From assembly GCA_946408345.1 (NCBI GenBank), contig CAMJRR010000022.1, forward strand, positions 1 to 40,942: a DNA stretch of 40,942 nt. Reading direction: 5' to 3'. The translations under genes were made by a program, and so were the position numbers. The notes beneath the pieces were generated by a model. It had not been told where the DNA came from and did no database searches. It saw nothing but the letters and a program-made list of their open reading frames with translations. The DNA is from an uncultured Bacteroidales bacterium (GTDB lineage Bacteria > Bacteroidota > Bacteroidia > Bacteroidales > F082). Shown here piece after piece: positions 39,096 through 40,942 of the stretch. Numbering within the stretch: position 1 is the first letter of the stretch; each line of letters starts with the position of its first letter.

Positions 39096-39103
39096 CAAAG
39101 ATA
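39096..39103 (-). promoter_or_regulatory. -7 element (TATCTTTG) for the 355-aa protein
   Basis: CAAAGATA on the plus strand, 28 bp before the ATG at 39067. Upstream, 39104-39289 holds a short inverted repeat (TTGCGG...CCGCAA near 39156-39172). Confidence 0.7.
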
Positions 39104-39289
39104 CTGCTTTTTCATTATGCAAGTGATAGTTCGCCTTGTTACTTGCGGGGAAATTGCGGTCAGCAACCGCAAAATATTATTTTGACTACTCTTGGCAACA
39201 AATTTCCCAGTTCTGCTGCATTTATAATCCATCCGTGTCGCAATATGAAGTTTTTCCTGAATTGTTGGCAGAAAAACAGAAACAAACAA

Positions 39290-39916
39290 TCAAACATTCA
39301 GCTTGTCGATCACCTCCTGAAGGCCATTAAGGAAACGGGCGGCTTCGAAGCCGTCCATCTGGGCATGATGAAACTGGAACGAGATGGGCAAGGTCGTTTT
39401 GAACAGCCCTTGATGGTATTTGCCCCAAGCCAAGAAGGGATTGGTGAATAGCTCGGAATAGACACTCACCACACCGTCAATCTCGCATTCTGCCAAGGCC
39501 GAGGTGTCGATAGCCATATAGTCGTCACCAAGAAGGTGGTCTTCGTTTGTTTCGTGAACCTGGCGCGTCAGGCGCAAATAGTCTTCATTGAACTGGCGAA
39601 GATCCGCTGAAAACGGGATGTCACAAAGGTGGGCGTCGCCGTTCATGGTCTTCACGACAGTCATCACTGCCAGACGGTCGTACTGCCATAAGTGCCCTCC
39701 CGCAGGCAGTGTATAGAACTCCTGAATGCCGCTGGCCGCTTGACCGATACACCAGCACATCAGCATGTTCGTCTTCATCCCGTTTCGTTTGGCAACCCTG
39801 ATCAGTCTGCCGACATTAAAGGTTTTGACTATCGTCACTTTCGGCATGCCAGCCGTTTTCCACAGCTCAAACGCCCGTCCGCGCGGTGATTCTTTAGGGT
39901 CAATCTCTTTCTTCAT
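39290..39916 (-). CDS. Chloramphenicol acetyltransferase-like protein
   Basis: A 208-residue protein of the CAT fold. The N-terminus (PRGRAFELWKTAGMPKVTIV) and central part (LAVMTVVKTMNGDAHLCDIP) fit the family, and the catalytic motif HHxxxDG is present as FQFHHAQMDGFEAARFLNGL near residue 185. It is of normal CAT length. Chromosomal CAT-like proteins in Bacteroidales are usually annotated CATA-like and need not confer resistance; the substrate is unproven. The ATG at 39916 (MKKEIDPKESPRG) is set by the -7 box at 39933. The hairpin repeat R5 lies directly upstream. Confidence 0.85.
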   Translation of the reverse strand: MKKEIDPKESPRGRAFELWKTAGMPKVTIVKTFNVGRLIRVAKRNGMKTNMLMCWCIGQAASGIQEFYTLPAGGHLWQYDRLAVMTVVKTMNGDAHLCDIPFSADLRQFNEDYLRLTRQVHETNEDHLLGDDYMAIDTSALAECEIDGVVSVYSELFTNPFLAWGKYHQGLFKTTLPISFQFHHAQMDGFEAARFLNGLQEVIDKLNV

Positions 39917-39932
39917 TGCTGTTGTTTTGCCG

Positions 39933-39940
39933 CAAAGGTA
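39933..39940 (-). promoter_or_regulatory. -7 element (TACCTTTG) for the CAT-like gene
   Basis: CAAAGGTA on the plus strand, 16 bp before the ATG at 39916. The hairpin repeat starts 5 bp further upstream. Confidence 0.75.
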
Positions 39941-39945
39941 CAAAA

Positions 39946-39981
39946 AATCCGCAACCCAAGCCTTCGCCTGAATTGCGGATT
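39946..39981. repeat. REP-like hairpin repeat, copy R5
   Basis: The best-conserved copy: arms AATCCGCAA and TTGCGGATT, centre CCCAAGCCTTCGCCTGAA. It lies between the CAT-like promoter and the 3' end of the CMD-cupin gene, more than 31 kb from the other copies. Confidence 0.9.
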
Positions 39982-40001
39982 TTTCGTTGGACCTTGTCCG
40001 A

Positions 40002-40942
40002 TTATTTCAACGTGTCATACTGCTCATCGCTGACAGGCTCCAGCCACTCGTTGCTGTTGCCGGGTTGGGCATTGGCATGGTAGGTGAGGTGCTGCATCCA
40101 GCTGTCTTTGGCGGCACCGTGCCAGTGCTTCACGCCTTCGGGAACGGCGATGACGGTGCCAGGGACCAACGGAATGGCTTCCTTGCCCCATTCCTGGTAC
40201 CAACCGCGACCACTCACACAGATCAACATCTGCACGGCACCGTGGTGGATGTGCCAGTTGTTGCGGCAGCCAGGCTCGAAGCTGACATTGCAGAGGCCAG
40301 TTGCGGGATCGAGGACGGCGAGATAGCTGTTGCCAATGAAATATTGGGCGTATGCCGTATTAGGCTCACCGATAGGCCAGGGTGACTGTGCACACACCAC
40401 ATCGGTCTTGCCGTCCACAGCGGCGGCGATGGCAGCCTCACAACGCAAAGCCTCAGCTTGCAATCCTGCGGCTTTCAAAGCCACTGGGATGTTGCGCAAC
40501 TGCTCCTCTGTGACACCCATGTTCAAGGCACCGCGCACATGCGCCTGAAGCTGCGGCATCACGTTCTCCAAGCCGCTCAACGCACTCACGGTGATGAGCT
40601 CGCGGTCGGCGTGGGTGAGGTTGTCGCGGGCGAAGATGTCGCCGAAGAGATGGGCTTTCAAATAGTAGTCCTCGGCAGGACAAAACGCATAGTTAAAAGG
40701 TTGTCCAGAAAGTTTGGTTTGTACTTCCGTACCTTGGGCCAAAGCATTGTAATGGCTCGGCAGCGGTGATGCCTCAACACCTTCTTCAGTAGCTTTGCCT
40801 TCGTTTTGGCGTTGCTCCAAAACCTTCTGCAAAGTGCCAAGGGCATTCAAAGAACGCGGGAATCCCGTGTAGGCATAGAGTTGCGACAGGGCTTCCTTGA
40901 TTTGGCTGACCGTCAAGCCGGCATCCAAGCCGTCGTTGATGG
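40002..40942 (-). CDS. Carboxymuconolactone decarboxylase-cupin fusion protein (5' partial)
   Basis: The frame is open to the right window edge; at least 313 residues are visible. The first part contains two CMD/AhpD-like half-repeats (ISQIKEAL-type start with VSQIKEALSQLYAYTGFPRS, then DRELITVSALSGLENVMPQL and RGALNMGVTEEQLRNI). The second CMD repeat lacks a clear CxxC. The C-terminal ~110 residues are a cupin (CNVSFEPGCRNNWHIHHGAV with metal-ligand histidines, GTVIAVPEGVKHWHGAAKD). Similar fusions are annotated as CMD-family or cupin proteins of unclear physiological role, possibly antioxidant. No promoter is visible. It is the gene immediately upstream of repeat R5. Confidence 0.85.
   Translation of the reverse strand, partial: INDGLDAGLTVSQIKEALSQLYAYTGFPRSLNALGTLQKVLEQRQNEGKATEEGVEASPLPSHYNALAQGTEVQTKLSGQPFNYAFCPAEDYYLKAHLFGDIFARDNLTHADRELITVSALSGLENVMPQLQAHVRGALNMGVTEEQLRNIPVALKAAGLQAEALRCEAAIAAAVDGKTDVVCAQSPWPIGEPNTAYAQYFIGNSYLAVLDPATGLCNVSFEPGCRNNWHIHHGAVQMLICVSGRGWYQEWGKEAIPLVPGTVIAVPEGVKHWHGAAKDSWMQHLTYHANAQPGNSNEWLEPVSDEQYDTLK

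Noticed and set aside
1..40942. tRNA, rRNA or CRISPR array
   Set aside because: No cloverleaf-like segments with a TTCGAATC-type arm in spacers, no rRNA-like sequence, and no regularly spaced repeat-spacer series were found by eye.

Overview
The window looks like chromosomal DNA of a member of the order Bacteroidales (Bacteroidota). On both strands, genes are preceded by the Bacteroidota -7 promoter element TAnnTTTG (TATCTTTG, TAATTTTG, TACCTTTG and TATTTTTG all occur). Shine-Dalgarno sequences are not apparent. The gene content also fits: a TonB-dependent receptor, KilA-N and TfoX-like proteins, an SO_0444-type Cu/Zn permease and Bacteroidales-type AraC regulators. I see no rRNA, tRNA or CRISPR array. 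Base composition is uneven: 8.4-10.4, 18.1-19.1 and 30.8-35.8 kb look clearly AT-richer than the efflux and TonB genes, which suggests acquired DNA.

Left part (0-8.4 kb): the tail of an AraC regulator, a TfoX-like protein, an antitoxin whose PIN toxin has been reduced to its last codons, a Cu/Zn permease with an HMA domain, an MptD-like ECF transporter subunit and a membrane-linked methyltransferase. The last two have nearly identical 117-bp upstream regions. Then come an intact RelE/ParE-type toxin-antitoxin pair, a secreted serine hydrolase and a MATE pump. A decayed second copy of the same toxin-antitoxin pair follows. A 35-36 bp hairpin repeat recurs here and again at 39.9 kb; three of its five copies sit at the same distance from a -7 box.

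Middle part (8.4-29.6 kb): an exported protein of unknown function, a KilA-N protein, and a four-gene leftward operon (GNAT acetyltransferase, membrane fusion protein, RND pump, TolC) forming a tripartite efflux system. Next are an orphan PD-(D/E)XK nuclease-like protein and a recombinase-like arm-binding protein without a catalytic domain, the latter next to paired TTTACGCAC repeats. A run of small unknown genes leads to an MBL-fold hydrolase, a frameshifted metallophosphoesterase and a truncated ClpP. An AraC regulator and a GNAT enzyme follow. A metal-uptake-like group comes next: a small Cys/His protein, a TonB receptor and the remains of a ZIP transporter. The section ends with an MBL-rubredoxin protein.

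Right part (29.8-39.1 kb) is the most interesting: a defence-like island. It holds a small barnase/EndoU/RelE-like nuclease candidate, and a large SF1 helicase with a PLD nuclease domain and zinc ribbons (architecture like the Mokosh type II antiphage protein). The helicase is followed 5 bp later by an uncharacterised 308-aa protein. Then come a small protein with a weak resemblance to one sliding-clamp domain, a metallophosphoesterase, and an ArdC/ImmA-like zinc peptidase. A palindrome TTGCAAG-S-CTTGCAA lies upstream of each of the three rightward transcription units, suggesting shared control. The helicase start is split by an A8 run that puts its N-terminus in another frame. The window ends with a CAT-like acetyltransferase and a CMD-cupin protein that runs off the edge.
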